From contig JAIXYK010000061.1 of assembly GCA_027490225.1 (NCBI GenBank), positions 1 through 64,000 of the forward strand: a stretch of 64,000 nt of DNA, given 5' to 3'. Position numbers and translations under genes: made by a program. The notes beneath the pieces were generated by a model. That model was not told where the DNA came from. It was given only the letters and a program-made list of their open reading frames with translations, and searched no databases. Below, piece by piece: positions 50,775 through 60,329 of the stretch (positions within the stretch are counted from its first letter, which is position 1; every line of letters starts with the position of its first letter). The DNA is from Bacteroidota bacterium (GTDB taxonomy: Bacteria; Bacteroidota; Bacteroidia; M30B66).

Positions 50775-52883
50775 TTACCAACCTTCCTCTTTCCAAAATA
50801 TTGCTTTTTTCTCTACATGAAATAAAGCCATTTTACCATTTTTTAAAAGTTGAAAAATCCCTGCATCTTCTGATTTAATAATATCATCGTAAATAAATTC
50901 GGTTAATAATTCTACCTTTTTATTATTTAATGAAATTAATCCTTTTAAATTGTTTTGATGGCCCACAATATAACCATTCAGGTCTTGTAATTGATCAAAA
51001 TTTGCAGGAAGCATAAGCTTTCCTTCTTTATTAATTAAACTCCACTTTCCTTTTTTCTTTACTTTAGAATACCCTTCAGAAAAAGGATAAACCGCATCAA
51101 ATTGAAAATCAATTGCCATTTTACCATTTTTTTGAATAAAACCCCAAACTTTCTTTTTTCGCACTGCAATTAATCCTTCAGAATAATATTGCGCATCATC
51201 GTAAATTGTTGGAATAACAATCTTGCCTGTTACATCAATAAATCCTTTTTTACTTTTCTTATCTATTCTTGCTAATGGTCCGTTAAAACCATCTATACCA
51301 AGAATTGAAGATGCACATAAATTGCCAAAAGGGATTTTATTCACACCCGATTTTTCAAAGTAACCGCATTTTTCATTTGAAATTACTTTAATTAATGTAT
51401 GTTCTGTATTTCCAATAAAATCGAATTTCAAAGGAATAATAAATTTGCCTTCATCATCAATTAATCCACATAATTCATTTTTTTTAACCTGTGCGAATCC
51501 ATTCTCAAAATCGCTGCCCTCCTCATAAATCGCAGGAACAATAATGTTTCCTAAAGTGTCAATATAGCCGACATTTCCATCTTTTTTGAATGCGGCTCTG
51601 TAACCATGAAATTCGCTTAAATTCTCAAATTCGTTGTTTATACTTTTTCCTTTTCTATTTAGAAAAAAAGCAGTTTCTCCTTTTTCTACGATATAAAAAT
51701 TATTTACTGGCCCAGAAATACTGGCAGAATCTATTTTAAAAATCCAATTTCCTCTTTGATCAATTAATCCTGTAGTATTATTAATTTCTACTAATGAAAG
51801 ACCATTAATAAATCGGTCAGCTTCTTCGAATTGAGGTTTAATTACGGTAATTCCGGTTTTATTAATAAATCCGAATTTCCCTTCTAATTTAACTGTAGCC
51901 AGGTTTTCACTGAATGCTCCGGCTTCTTCATATTGATATTGTATTACAACTTTCCCTGTAGAATCTACAAAACCCCATTTCTCATTTTCTATTGCAGGGA
52001 AAAGTCTTGTTTTTGACAATGCCACATCTCTGTAAACTTTATCTTGAAATGGGTATTCAGGGAATTTCTCTTTGAATTCTGTAAAGCTTTCTACCCTTTG
52101 GTCGCCCGTATATAATTCATATAAAATTTCCCAGGCATTTAATGTATTTCTGTTTTTTGGAAATAGTTTTACAAAAGCATAAATCTGGTCAATAGATGTT
52201 TCTTTTACTGATAAACTATAAATAGCATCATCGGCATCATTAACATGTTTGCTTTTTGGATATTTCGAAATGAAGTTTTCATAATCATTTATTTGATTGG
52301 ATTTTTTAGCTTCATTAAATTGTAAATCGTCTAATAAATCTTTTGCGTTTATTATTTCATCTGCATCAGGAAATTTTTCAATAAATGAAATCAAAGGAGC
52401 TATCGCATTAGCAGCTACAGCAGCATTGTAACAAACCTCATTTCTGTTTTTAATGGCCTCATTTAAAAAGGGAGAACCAGAGAAGTTTTTTAAATATGTA
52501 CTCCATGCAATTTCGGTATTTATTTTTTTTGCTCTTTTAAATCCAGCATCAAAAATTCTAAATTTTAATCCTCTTATACTTGAGTCAATAACACCAACCT
52601 CCCAAATCTTAACTTTTTGCTTGGGTGTTAATAAATGATAACTCTCTTCTGCTTTAACAATTCGTGTAATTGCAGAATCTAATTGGTGAAAATGATTTAA
52701 AGAATCGTAATGAATAAGCGCCAGACCAAAATTCGCCGCTGCAGGATTTGATTTAAGTGATTTAGTAAAAATATACTTGGCTTTGAAAAAGTCATACATT
52801 TTTAAGGCCTCAAATCCCTTGGAAATTTGTCCCCAAGAAATTATTGGGCAGCAGATTAAAATTCCAATTATTAATTTTCTCAT
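50775..52883 (-). CDS. WG-repeat protein with TPR-like N-terminus, secreted
   Basis: 702 aa from the ATG giving MRKLIIGILICCPIISWGQ (signal peptide); the longer reading from a TTG at 52895 is not needed. Residues ~20-290 look like helical repeats of TPR or Sel1 type. From about 295 to 690 there are WG repeats (phrases such as KWGFVDSTGKVVIQYQYEEAG, KFGFINKTGITVIKPQFEEAD, given in parts) numbering about ten, each ~45 residues. WG repeats form a beta-rich solenoid; related proteins often lie beside secreted or phage-like systems, and no reaction is known. A -7-like element (minus strand TAAATTTG, 52900-52893) precedes the start by 9 bases. Confidence 0.88.
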   Translation of the reverse strand: MRKLIIGILICCPIISWGQISKGFEALKMYDFFKAKYIFTKSLKSNPAAANFGLALIHYDSLNHFHQLDSAITRIVKAEESYHLLTPKQKVKIWEVGVIDSSIRGLKFRIFDAGFKRAKKINTEIAWSTYLKNFSGSPFLNEAIKNRNEVCYNAAVAANAIAPLISFIEKFPDADEIINAKDLLDDLQFNEAKKSNQINDYENFISKYPKSKHVNDADDAIYSLSVKETSIDQIYAFVKLFPKNRNTLNAWEILYELYTGDQRVESFTEFKEKFPEYPFQDKVYRDVALSKTRLFPAIENEKWGFVDSTGKVVIQYQYEEAGAFSENLATVKLEGKFGFINKTGITVIKPQFEEADRFINGLSLVEINNTTGLIDQRGNWIFKIDSASISGPVNNFYIVEKGETAFFLNRKGKSINNEFENLSEFHGYRAAFKKDGNVGYIDTLGNIIVPAIYEEGSDFENGFAQVKKNELCGLIDDEGKFIIPLKFDFIGNTEHTLIKVISNEKCGYFEKSGVNKIPFGNLCASSILGIDGFNGPLARIDKKSKKGFIDVTGKIVIPTIYDDAQYYSEGLIAVRKKKVWGFIQKNGKMAIDFQFDAVYPFSEGYSKVKKKGKWSLINKEGKLMLPANFDQLQDLNGYIVGHQNNLKGLISLNNKKVELLTEFIYDDIIKSEDAGIFQLLKNGKMALFHVEKKAIFWKEEGW

Positions 52884-53033
52884 TTCAAGGCTCAAATTTA
52901 CTCACATTACCATAAAATAAAGTGTTGCAATTGTATGAATTTAAATTTTTATTAAGATAGTTATTAGCTATTATTCGATTAAATCAAAAGAAAGTTGTTA
53001 TTTCGTTCACCTAAATATTCAAACAATCTTGAT

Positions 53034-53453
53034 ATGAAAAAGTCTTTAATTATTGCAGTTTTTGCATTTTGTTCGTTCAGCGTTTATGCCCAAAAAGGAA
53101 CATCTGTTAGACAGGTTTTAAATAACCAGCTTGCTGAGTGGAATAGGGGCAATGTAGATGGTTTTATGGAAGGATATTGGAAAAATGATAGTTTGCAGTT
53201 TTTAACTTCCAAAGGCATTACTTATGGTTGGGAAAATGTAACCAATAACTATAAAAAGTCATATCCCACAAAAGAGAAAATGGGGAATTTGGATTTTGAA
53301 ATTTTATCTGAAAAAGCACTTGATAAAACACATACCATGATAATTGGTAAATGGAAAGTGAAAGATGCCGAAGGAGAAAATAGTGGATATTTTACGTTAC
53401 TATTCAAGCTCATTGATGGAAATTGGAAAATTATTTTAGACCATACCTCTTAA
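53034..53453 (+). CDS. Secreted NTF2-like (SnoaL/DUF4440-type) protein
   Basis: 139 aa from the ATG giving MKKSLIIAVFAFCSFSVYAQ (signal peptide); the frame stays open to 52995. The mature chain has the DUF4440/SnoaL pattern: LNNQLAEWNRGNVDGFMEGYWKNDSLQF (in parts), ITYGWENVTNNYKKSYP and the closing strand FTLLFKLIDGNWKIILDH. Members form a small binding cup in the periplasm. It is 12 bases upstream of the HAD phosphatase gene, so they may share a transcript. A second family member lies at 7900-8373. Confidence 0.82.
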   Translation: MKKSLIIAVFAFCSFSVYAQKGTSVRQVLNNQLAEWNRGNVDGFMEGYWKNDSLQFLTSKGITYGWENVTNNYKKSYPTKEKMGNLDFEILSEKALDKTHTMIIGKWKVKDAEGENSGYFTLLFKLIDGNWKIILDHTS

Positions 53454-53465
53454 CAATTTATTTGA

Positions 53466-54254
53466 ATGTTGAAATTATTGGTTAGTGATTTAGATGGAAC
53501 TTTGTTGCGTGATGATAAACAACTCCCACCCGATTTTTGGGAAGTAGAAAACCAATTAGTAAAAAGTGGAATTTTGTTTTGTGTTGCCAGTGGAAGGCAA
53601 TTTTATAATATGGAAGCCTTGTTCGAACCAATTAAACACCGAACAATGTTTGTTTCCGAAAATGGAACTTACATTTCTTATCAAGGAGAGCTGCTGTATT
53701 TGAATGCATTATCTAAAGAAGATGTTGTAAAATTTGTTGAAATTGGAAGAAACATTCCTTCGGGCAATGTTATTTTGTGTGGGAAACACTCAGCTTACGT
53801 TGAAAGTAACTACTTTGAATTTATCGAACAAGCTTCATTGTATTATGAGCGCTTAGAAATTGTAGAAGATTTAAATAAAGTAACTGATGAAATAATGAAA
53901 GTTACCATTTGCGATTTTATAAATCCGGAAACAAATAGTTTTCCCTTTTTTGAAATGTATGCAAATGATTTTAAGGTTGTAGTTTCTGGAAAAATATGGT
54001 TGGATATTACAAATTGGAATGCCAATAAAGGAACTGCCATTGAAATGATTCAGAAAAAGTTGAACATAACATCTGCAAATACAATGGTCTTTGGTGATTA
54101 TTTAAATGATCTGGAAATGATGCAAACCGCAGATTTTAGTTTTGCAATGAGCAACGCGCATCCGAAGATTAAAGAAGCAGCCAAATTCATTACTGTTAAA
54201 TCTAATAATGAAAATGGAGTTACTGATACTATCAAGTCATTCTTTAGTTGGTAA
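53466..54254 (+). CDS. HAD superfamily phosphatase (Cof-like, subfamily IIB)
   Basis: 262 aa. Motif I DLDGTLL (residues 8-14, nucleophile Asp8 and general acid Asp10), motif II around FCVASGRQF, motif III Lys in the NWNANKGTAI segment, and motif IV FGDYLNDLEM (about 212-221). The IIB cap with the alpha/beta insertion lies between motifs II and III. Members remove phosphate from sugar or nucleotide phosphates; the substrate is unknown. It lies just after a small NTF2-like gene and ends before the two-way terminator it shares with pnp. Confidence 0.93.
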   Translation: MLKLLVSDLDGTLLRDDKQLPPDFWEVENQLVKSGILFCVASGRQFYNMEALFEPIKHRTMFVSENGTYISYQGELLYLNALSKEDVVKFVEIGRNIPSGNVILCGKHSAYVESNYFEFIEQASLYYERLEIVEDLNKVTDEIMKVTICDFINPETNSFPFFEMYANDFKVVVSGKIWLDITNWNANKGTAIEMIQKKLNITSANTMVFGDYLNDLEMMQTADFSFAMSNAHPKIKEAAKFITVKSNNENGVTDTIKSFFSW

Positions 54255-54295
54255 TTTCCAACTGAACTACCAATCATAAATATTTGAACATAAAA

Positions 54296-54325
54296 AAAGC
54301 CGCATTAAATAAATAATGCGGCTTT
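54296..54325. terminator. Two-way rho-independent terminator between HAD and pnp
   Basis: Perfect 12-bp stem AAAGCCGCATTA / TAATGCGGCTTT (54296-54307 with 54314-54325), 6-base AT loop and T-rich flanks on both sides. Serves the + strand gene ending at 54254 and the - strand pnp ending at 54344. Confidence 0.9.
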
Positions 54326-54343
54326 CTATTTTATGATTGAAAA

Positions 54344-56479
54344 TTAATTTACAGCTGCTTCTGGCTTAGGAAGTAAAATCTTACGACTTAGCTTCAATTT
54401 GCCAGTTTTTTTATCAACTTCAATTAGTTTAACATCTACAATATCACCTTCTTTCAACACACCATCAAGGCTTTCTAATCTTCTCCATTCTACTTCAGAA
54501 ATATGCAATAAACCGTCTTTTCCTGGAAGGATTTCGATAAATGCACCAAATGGCATGATTGATTTTACTTTTCCAGTGTACACTTCGCCAACTTCCGGAG
54601 TTGAAGCAATACCTCTGATTCTCTTCAATGCCTTTTCAATGTTTTCTTTGTTGGTTGAAGAAATCTGCACCACGCCCTGGTCTCCAACTTCCTCTATTAC
54701 GATTACAGTTTGAGTTTCCTTTTGCATTTCTTGAATTATTTTTCCACCTGGTCCGATTACAGCACCAATGAATTCTTTTGGAATTCTGATTTCAATAATT
54801 CTAGGTGCATGCGGTTTGTAATCTTCACGAGGTTCAGAAATAACTTTCATCATTTCGCCTAAAATGTGCAAACGACCTTCTTTTGCCTGGTTCAATGCAT
54901 TGAGCATAATTTCGTAACTCAATCCATTTACTTTAATATCCATTTGACAAGCAGTAATACCGTCTTTTGTTCCGGTAACTTTAAAGTCCATGTCGCCCAA
55001 ATGATCTTCGTCTCCTAAGATATCACTTAAAACTACATAGTTATTTCCATCATCAGTAATCAAGCCCATTGCGATGCCAGAAACTGGTTTAGCTATTTTC
55101 ACACCTGCATCCATCAAAGCTAAAGTTCCAGCACATACTGTTGCCATAGAAGAAGAACCGTTAGATTCTAAAATATCTGAAACAACACGAATGGTATAAG
55201 GATTTGCTTCGCCAGTTGGAATTAATGGTTTTAAAGCGCGTAAGGCCAAATTTCCGTGTCCAATTTCTCTGCGGCTAGTTCCACGATTAGGACGCGCTTC
55301 GCCAGTTGAGAAAGATGGGAAATTGTAGTGAAGCAAGAAAGTATTTGAACCTTCCATTACAGCACCATCAATTTTTTGTTCGTCCATTTTGGTACCAAGC
55401 GTAACAGATGTGAGAGATTGTGTTTCTCCACGTGTAAAAATTGCTGATCCGTGAGCAGAAGGTAAATAATCTACTTCACACCAAATAGGGCGAATATCAG
55501 TTAAACCGCGTCCATCAAGACGTAATTTTTCGTTTAACATTACAGCACGAACTGCTTTTTTCTCAGCATCGTGGAAGTATTTTCCGATAAGACCTTTGTT
55601 AGCTGCAACTTCTTCTTCTGTTAAAGTAGCAACAAAAGCTTCTTTTACTGCTTTGAAATCTGCGGCACGTTGTTTTTTGTTGGCGTTTTTAGAACGGGCA
55701 ACAGCCATTAAAGGCTCTAAACAGAAATTAAAGATGGACTCACGTAATGCATCATCATTTTTCTCGTGAGAGTATGTCCTTTTTGGTGAAGCTGTTGCAA
55801 CAAGAGCAGCTAATTCGTTGATACCAGCAATTTGAATTTTGATGGCTTCGTGCGCTAACTTGATTGCTTCTAACATTTCTGCTTCAGAAACTTCTTTCAT
55901 TTCGCCTTCTACCATTACAATGCTGTTTTGAGAAGCAGCCACCATAATGTCTAAATCGGCGCTTTCGAGCTGAGAAATAGTAGGATTTACTTCTAATTTT
56001 CCATTGATACGTGCAACACGAACTTCAGAAATTGGTCCATTGAAAGGAATATCGCTCACAGCAATTGCTGTAGCAGCTGCTAAACAAGCAAATGCATCAG
56101 GAATTGCTTCTTTGTCTGAAGATATCAGTTGTATTTGAACGAAAGTATCTGAATGGTAATCATCAGGAAAAAGTGGACGTAATGCTCTATCTACTAAACG
56201 TGAAGTTAAAATTTCACCTTCAGATGGTCTTGCTTCACGTTTGAAAAAACCTCCGGGGAATTTTCCTGTTGAAGCATATTTTTCTTGGTATTCAACTGTA
56301 AGCGGAAGGAAATCGATTCCTTCGGTAGCGTCTTGATTACTTACAATAGTTGCAAGCAACATAGTATCTCCTGTTCTGATAACAGCAGATCCGTGGGCTT
56401 GTTTTGCTAGTTTGCCTGTTTCTAAGGTAATTTCTTTCCCGTCAGGCATGACAATAGTCTTGCGCACTCCTAAATTCAT
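54344..56479 (-). CDS. pnp: Polynucleotide phosphorylase
   Basis: 711 aa. Two RNase PH-like domains (about 1-210 and 310-540) joined by an all-alpha domain, then a KH domain (about 548-610, with [15 protein letters not shown], about 566-580) and an S1 domain (about 620-690, with [20 protein letters not shown] in parts). It degrades RNA 3'-to-5' with phosphate, releasing nucleoside diphosphates, and can also add tails. The upstream neighbour is rpsO on the same strand, the common bacterial arrangement; a terminator between them allows separate control. A C-terminal Ala/Val tail follows S1. Confidence 0.97.
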   Translation of the reverse strand: MNLGVRKTIVMPDGKEITLETGKLAKQAHGSAVIRTGDTMLLATIVSNQDATEGIDFLPLTVEYQEKYASTGKFPGGFFKREARPSEGEILTSRLVDRALRPLFPDDYHSDTFVQIQLISSDKEAIPDAFACLAAATAIAVSDIPFNGPISEVRVARINGKLEVNPTISQLESADLDIMVAASQNSIVMVEGEMKEVSEAEMLEAIKLAHEAIKIQIAGINELAALVATASPKRTYSHEKNDDALRESIFNFCLEPLMAVARSKNANKKQRAADFKAVKEAFVATLTEEEVAANKGLIGKYFHDAEKKAVRAVMLNEKLRLDGRGLTDIRPIWCEVDYLPSAHGSAIFTRGETQSLTSVTLGTKMDEQKIDGAVMEGSNTFLLHYNFPSFSTGEARPNRGTSRREIGHGNLALRALKPLIPTGEANPYTIRVVSDILESNGSSSMATVCAGTLALMDAGVKIAKPVSGIAMGLITDDGNNYVVLSDILGDEDHLGDMDFKVTGTKDGITACQMDIKVNGLSYEIMLNALNQAKEGRLHILGEMMKVISEPREDYKPHAPRIIEIRIPKEFIGAVIGPGGKIIQEMQKETQTVIVIEEVGDQGVVQISSTNKENIEKALKRIRGIASTPEVGEVYTGKVKSIMPFGAFIEILPGKDGLLHISEVEWRRLESLDGVLKEGDIVDVKLIEVDKKTGKLKLSRKILLPKPEAAVN

Positions 56480-56512
56480 AATATTATTGGGTATTAAAAG
56501 GTGTAAAAAAGG

Positions 56513-56542
56513 AAAAAGGCAATCGTAAACAATTGCCTTTTT
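56513..56542 (-). terminator. Rho-independent terminator after rpsO
   Basis: 11-bp stem AAAAAGGCAAT / ATTGCCTTTTT (56513-56523 with 56532-56542) with a loop of 8 bases and U runs on both sides. It falls between rpsO (stop 56549) and pnp, where it can reduce readthrough into pnp. Confidence 0.85.
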
Positions 56543-56548
56543 CTTGGA

Positions 56549-56818
56549 TTATTTCCGGAGATTTAACTCTTTAATGAGCGCCCGGTATTTCATAATATCA
56601 CGTTTTTTCAAGTAGTCTAGTAAGCTTCTACGTTTACCAACCAAACGAATCAAAGAACGCTGTGTTCCAAAATCTTTTCTATTCGCTTTCATGTGTTCTG
56701 TCATCTCGTTGATGCGCTCTGTGAAAAGTGCAATCTGGCCTTCTGATGAACCTGTGTTTGTTTCTACTCCGCCGTGCTTAGCGAAGATTTGTTTTTTAAC
56801 TTCTGACGTCAATGACAT
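56549..56818 (-). CDS. rpsO: 30S ribosomal protein S15
   Basis: 89 aa, the standard S15 length. The segments NTGSSEGQIALFTERI (about 21-36), HMKANRKDFGTQRSLIRLVGKRRSLLDYL (in parts, about 41-69) and the C-terminal RDIMKYRALIKELNLRK contain the four helices and the conserved Arg residues that bind 16S rRNA. S15 is an early assembly protein of the small subunit. Its gene precedes pnp, as in many bacteria. Confidence 0.97.
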   Translation of the reverse strand: MSLTSEVKKQIFAKHGGVETNTGSSEGQIALFTERINEMTEHMKANRKDFGTQRSLIRLVGKRRSLLDYLKKRDIMKYRALIKELNLRK

Positions 56819-56849
56819 ATTCGTATTGTTTCTTTATTTTACAAGGGTG

Positions 56850-56881
56850 CAAATGTAAAGAAAAAAATAGTTGAAAATCAA
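56850..56881 (-). promoter_or_regulatory. Promoter of rpsO
   Basis: On the minus strand TTG (56881-56879), a 21-base spacer, then TACATTTG (56857-56850), a perfect TAnnTTTG. The rpsO ATG is 31 bases downstream, so a short normal leader is expected. Confidence 0.65.
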
Positions 56882-57020
56882 AAGTTTGAGAAATTATTAA
56901 CATACTTAGTATTTAAGCTGGTTTATATTGGAGTTTTTGATGAATCAGGCTTTGAAATATTTTGCTAAATGATTGATTTTTCACAATGTATTTGCTAATT
57001 GATAGTGTGTGAAATTTTAT

Positions 57021-57161
57021 TATACTTGGAGAAATCTACATTAAAATTATAGATATCTCCAAGTATATTCTTAATTAATATTTCGAATATTGTTCATTTT
57101 TATCTTTTTATACTGTTTTATATTTGGAGAAATGTGATACATTTGTATATGATAACTCCAA
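57021..57161 (+). promoter_or_regulatory. Two inverted repeats with TTGGAG/CTCCAA arms and a -7 element upstream of the ATPase gene
   Basis: Arms TATACTTGGAGA (57021-57032) and TCTCCAAGTATA (57056-57067) are perfectly complementary (12 bp). A second pair, TTGGAG (57124-57129) and CTCCAA (57156-57161), has nearly the same arm spacing (total 37-38 bases from TTGGAG to CTCCAA). A perfect -7 element TACATTTG (57138-57145) lies between the arms of the second pair, 34 bases before the ATG at 57180. Confidence 0.65.
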
Positions 57162-57179
57162 GAATAATAGAAAAGTAAA

Positions 57180-58628
57180 ATGACTAAAAAGCCCAAATTA
57201 TTAGGTAGAGAAACAGAAATAAGAAAGTTGAATAAGCTACTCGAAAAAGGGAATCCAGATTTTTTAGCAGTGTATGGAAGAAGAAGAGTGGGCAAAACAT
57301 TTTTAATCAGACAGCATTTAAAAAGTAATATTGTTTTTGATTATACTGGAAAAAAAGAAGGTTCATTAAAAGAGCAGCTTCAGAATTTTTTTGAAGAGTA
57401 TTTAAAGCGAACAAAAGGTAAAGCCGAAAAGAAAGTTCCTAAAACATGGCAAGAAGCATTTATGTATTTGGCAAATTACTTAGTTAAATTGCCGAAAGGG
57501 CCATATAAACATGTTGTTTTTATAGATGAAATGCCATGGCTGGATAATCCAAAATCTAATTTTGTTTCTTCCTTAGAATATTTTTGGAACCAGCATGTTT
57601 CTAATATGGACAATATCTTATTAATAGCATGCGGTTCAGCATCATCATGGATTAAAAAGAACCTTATAAATGCAAGAGGAGGTTTGTATAACAGGGTAAC
57701 TCAGCGGATAAAATTACAGCCTTTTAACTTGCACGAAACAAAACTCTTTTTAGAATCATTCGGTGTAAAGCTTACCAATTATCAGATAATAGAAATTTAT
57801 ATGGCCATGGGTGGAATTCCTTTTTATTTGAAAGAGGTGGAAAAAGGAAAAAGTGCAACACAACTTATCAATAGTATTTGTTTTTCTCCATCGGGATTGT
57901 TGTTTGATGAATATTCACAACTGTATCATTCCCTGTTCAGAAACGCAGAAATGCACATAAAAGTTATAGAAACATTGGCGAAGAAACCACAAGGAATGGC
58001 AAGAATGGACATAGCAGCAGCTTCTAAATTGAGTGAGGCTTCTTTATCGAGAACCTTAGAAGAATTGGTAGAATGCGATTTTGTGTCATTTTATGAGCCG
58101 TTGATTAATAAAAAGAAAACATCTATTTATAAGTTAACAGATTTGTATTCACTTTTTTACCTGAAGTTTATTAAAAACAATAAGAAAAAAGGAGATGGAG
58201 TTTGGGAGCAGTTGTCTAAGGAAAGCACCTACAAAGCTTGGAGTGGTTATGCTTTTGAGAATATATGTATGCAGCACATCAATCAAGTAAAAAAAGCTTT
58301 GGGAATAAATGGTATTCATAGCACTACCAGTTCTTGGTTGTTTAGAGGGAATGAAGCCTTGCCTGGATGCCAGATAGATATGATAATTGATCGGGCAGAT
58401 AAATCCATTAATTTATGTGAAGCAAAATTTACAAATGAAAATTTCGCCATAACGAAGCAATACGCTGCAGAATTGAGGATGAAGAAAGCTGTTTTTAAAC
58501 AAGCAACCCAAACCCAAAAGACAACATTTACAACCTTGTTAAGTACTTTTTCTTTGCTTAAAAACGAATATTATTTAGAAGAAGTAGACTGCGAAATAAC
58601 AATGGATAAATTATTTGAAGCAAATTGA
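57180..58628 (+). CDS. AAA-type ATPase with DUF234 (ATPase_2 family)
   Basis: 482 aa. Walker A YGRRRVGKTF (32-41, Lys39) and Walker B HVVFIDEMPW (111-120, Asp116-Glu117) define an ATPase_2 domain (about 10-215). Then comes a winged-helix region (about 255-320) and a C-terminal DUF234 part (about 350-482) whose ALPGCQIDMIID ... INLCEAKF reads like the D-Xn-ExK core of a PD-(D/E)XK nuclease (Asp400, Glu414, Lys416). Such proteins are common in archaea and mobile regions of bacteria, often in multiple copies; the role is unknown, perhaps DNA processing. The paired inverted repeats upstream suggest tight control. Confidence 0.9.
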   Translation: MTKKPKLLGRETEIRKLNKLLEKGNPDFLAVYGRRRVGKTFLIRQHLKSNIVFDYTGKKEGSLKEQLQNFFEEYLKRTKGKAEKKVPKTWQEAFMYLANYLVKLPKGPYKHVVFIDEMPWLDNPKSNFVSSLEYFWNQHVSNMDNILLIACGSASSWIKKNLINARGGLYNRVTQRIKLQPFNLHETKLFLESFGVKLTNYQIIEIYMAMGGIPFYLKEVEKGKSATQLINSICFSPSGLLFDEYSQLYHSLFRNAEMHIKVIETLAKKPQGMARMDIAAASKLSEASLSRTLEELVECDFVSFYEPLINKKKTSIYKLTDLYSLFYLKFIKNNKKKGDGVWEQLSKESTYKAWSGYAFENICMQHINQVKKALGINGIHSTTSSWLFRGNEALPGCQIDMIIDRADKSINLCEAKFTNENFAITKQYAAELRMKKAVFKQATQTQKTTFTTLLSTFSLLKNEYYLEEVDCEITMDKLFEAN

Positions 58629-58673
58629 AATTTGAGAATACTTATTATTTACTTTCGCTCCAAAATAGACAAA

Positions 58674-60176
58674 ATGAAAGGCAAGTACTTATTGGTTTTA
58701 TTAATGTTTTTAATTACCAGTGTTTCTAACGTATCGGCTCAAGATGAAAGCCGCGTAGAGTTTGATTTGGAAGAAGATTACGATGATTTCTTTGTAGTTC
58801 CTTTAGATAAAAATGGGGTTTTACTGGCAAGTTTTGGACCGAAAGAAGATGGTAAAATTCCTTTAAAGTTGATTTGGTATTCAACCGAGATGGAAAAGCT
58901 AAATGAAGAAATAAAACAAATACCCAAAAAATATGAGTTTGCTGGAAGATATACAGGTTTAGATGCCAGCTATATTTTGTTTTATGAATATAAAGAAGGA
59001 AAGTTTATATGTTATAAAATGGCATTTGATAAGACAGAAAGTGAGGAGATTACGGGCCCAATGGCAGAAGATATGTACTTCAAAGATTATGTAGTGAGCG
59101 GAAACAAATTAATTTCATTGCTTTATGATAAAAAGAAAGCGATTGTTTCTACTGTGAATTTAGATGATGGTAGTGAAACACATTTTGATTTACATACCGA
59201 TAACTCTAAAGTGGAAGCCAGAAGTATTGAACTTGTTGGAAATGAAGCCCATGTTTTTTATGTAGCCAAAGTGGAAAAAGTATATAAGAACTTAATAGTA
59301 AGAGTAAGTTTAGATGGTGAACGTATTGGTAAAGATATTTTGATAATAGGAAAAGGGGAAGATTATGTGTTAAGCACAACTACAACGATATTAGATAATA
59401 ACAATTACTACGTAGCCGCCGCATACGGTAACAATGATTATACAGCGTCAGGCTTTCAGATAAGTTTATATAATGATGGAAGTAACAAAGCAGCTTTTAC
59501 CAATTACTATAATTTTTTAGATTTTGAGCATTTTACAGATTACTTATCAGAAAGAACAAAGGCGAAGATTGAAAAAAAACAAGATAAAGCAGAGAAAAAA
59601 GGCAAAGAGTTAGAATTGAATTATTTAATGAAAATGCACCAGATTAAAAAACTTGCTGATGGTTCGAATGTGCTGATTGCTGAATTTTATTATGCAACTT
59701 ACAGAACAGAATATTACACAACAACAGTTAATGGCAGAACATCAACAAGTACAAGACAAGTATTTGATGGTTACCAGTATACGCATGCTTTAGTTGCTGC
59801 ATTCGATGCGGAAGGAAAAAAACTTTGGGACAATATTTTTGAAATGTATTTATCGCAAAAGCCTTATTACGCAAGAAAATTTATAAGAACAAGTATTGAA
59901 GGAAATACCATTAATTGCTTGTTTGCAAACCTCAATACAATAAAATCTATTTCTTTTGAAAATGGTGCAGTAGTTAAAGAAAGAAGCACCGAAAAGATAA
60001 AAGAAAATACTGAAACCGAAAAGTTAAAATCGGCAAGTGGTACCGATGCTACTTATTGGTATGACAACAACTTTGTCATTACAGGTTACCAAACAATTGT
60101 TGACAAAGAAGCCGAAAAAGGAAAACGCAAAAGACGCGTATTCTTCATGGAAAAAGTTGGATTGAAGAATGAATAG
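58674..60176 (+). CDS. Secreted protein of unknown function, related in layout to 48334-49908
   Basis: 500 aa from the ATG giving MKGKYLLVLLMFL with a signal peptide ending VSAQ; a longer TTG-started reading from 58632 is unlikely. The mature chain is acidic near the start (DLEEDYDDFF), with repeated beta-strand pairs and a charged Lys/Glu helix (about 300-320, KAKIEKKQDKAEKKGKELEL in parts). C-terminal phrases (ALVAAFDAEGKKLWDNIF, VITGYQTIVDKEAEKGKRKRRVF in parts) suggest a propeller-like or WD-like fold. No enzyme motif or T9SS tag is visible. The gap to the ATPase gene upstream is 45 bases. Confidence 0.72.
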   Translation: MKGKYLLVLLMFLITSVSNVSAQDESRVEFDLEEDYDDFFVVPLDKNGVLLASFGPKEDGKIPLKLIWYSTEMEKLNEEIKQIPKKYEFAGRYTGLDASYILFYEYKEGKFICYKMAFDKTESEEITGPMAEDMYFKDYVVSGNKLISLLYDKKKAIVSTVNLDDGSETHFDLHTDNSKVEARSIELVGNEAHVFYVAKVEKVYKNLIVRVSLDGERIGKDILIIGKGEDYVLSTTTTILDNNNYYVAAAYGNNDYTASGFQISLYNDGSNKAAFTNYYNFLDFEHFTDYLSERTKAKIEKKQDKAEKKGKELELNYLMKMHQIKKLADGSNVLIAEFYYATYRTEYYTTTVNGRTSTSTRQVFDGYQYTHALVAAFDAEGKKLWDNIFEMYLSQKPYYARKFIRTSIEGNTINCLFANLNTIKSISFENGAVVKERSTEKIKENTETEKLKSASGTDATYWYDNNFVITGYQTIVDKEAEKGKRKRRVFFMEKVGLKNE

Positions 60177-60329
60177 CGTTAACAAAGCACTTGTGAATTT
60201 ACTTTAAGAATTCAGTTAGACTTATAATATAAAGCAGTGAAATATTAAATTTACTTATATAATTGTAGATTATTTAAGTAAAATATTCTCATAATCTAAA
60301 ACTTTACTAAAAAACAAACTGATTTAACT

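Larger units (their letters stand above)
56819..57179. other. 361-base intergenic region between rpsO and the ATPase gene
   Basis: AT-rich spacer between divergent genes. It holds the rpsO promoter on one strand, and on the other two long inverted repeats with TTGGAG/CTCCAA arms and the -7 element of 57180. No ORF or RNA gene is convincing. Confidence 0.6.
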
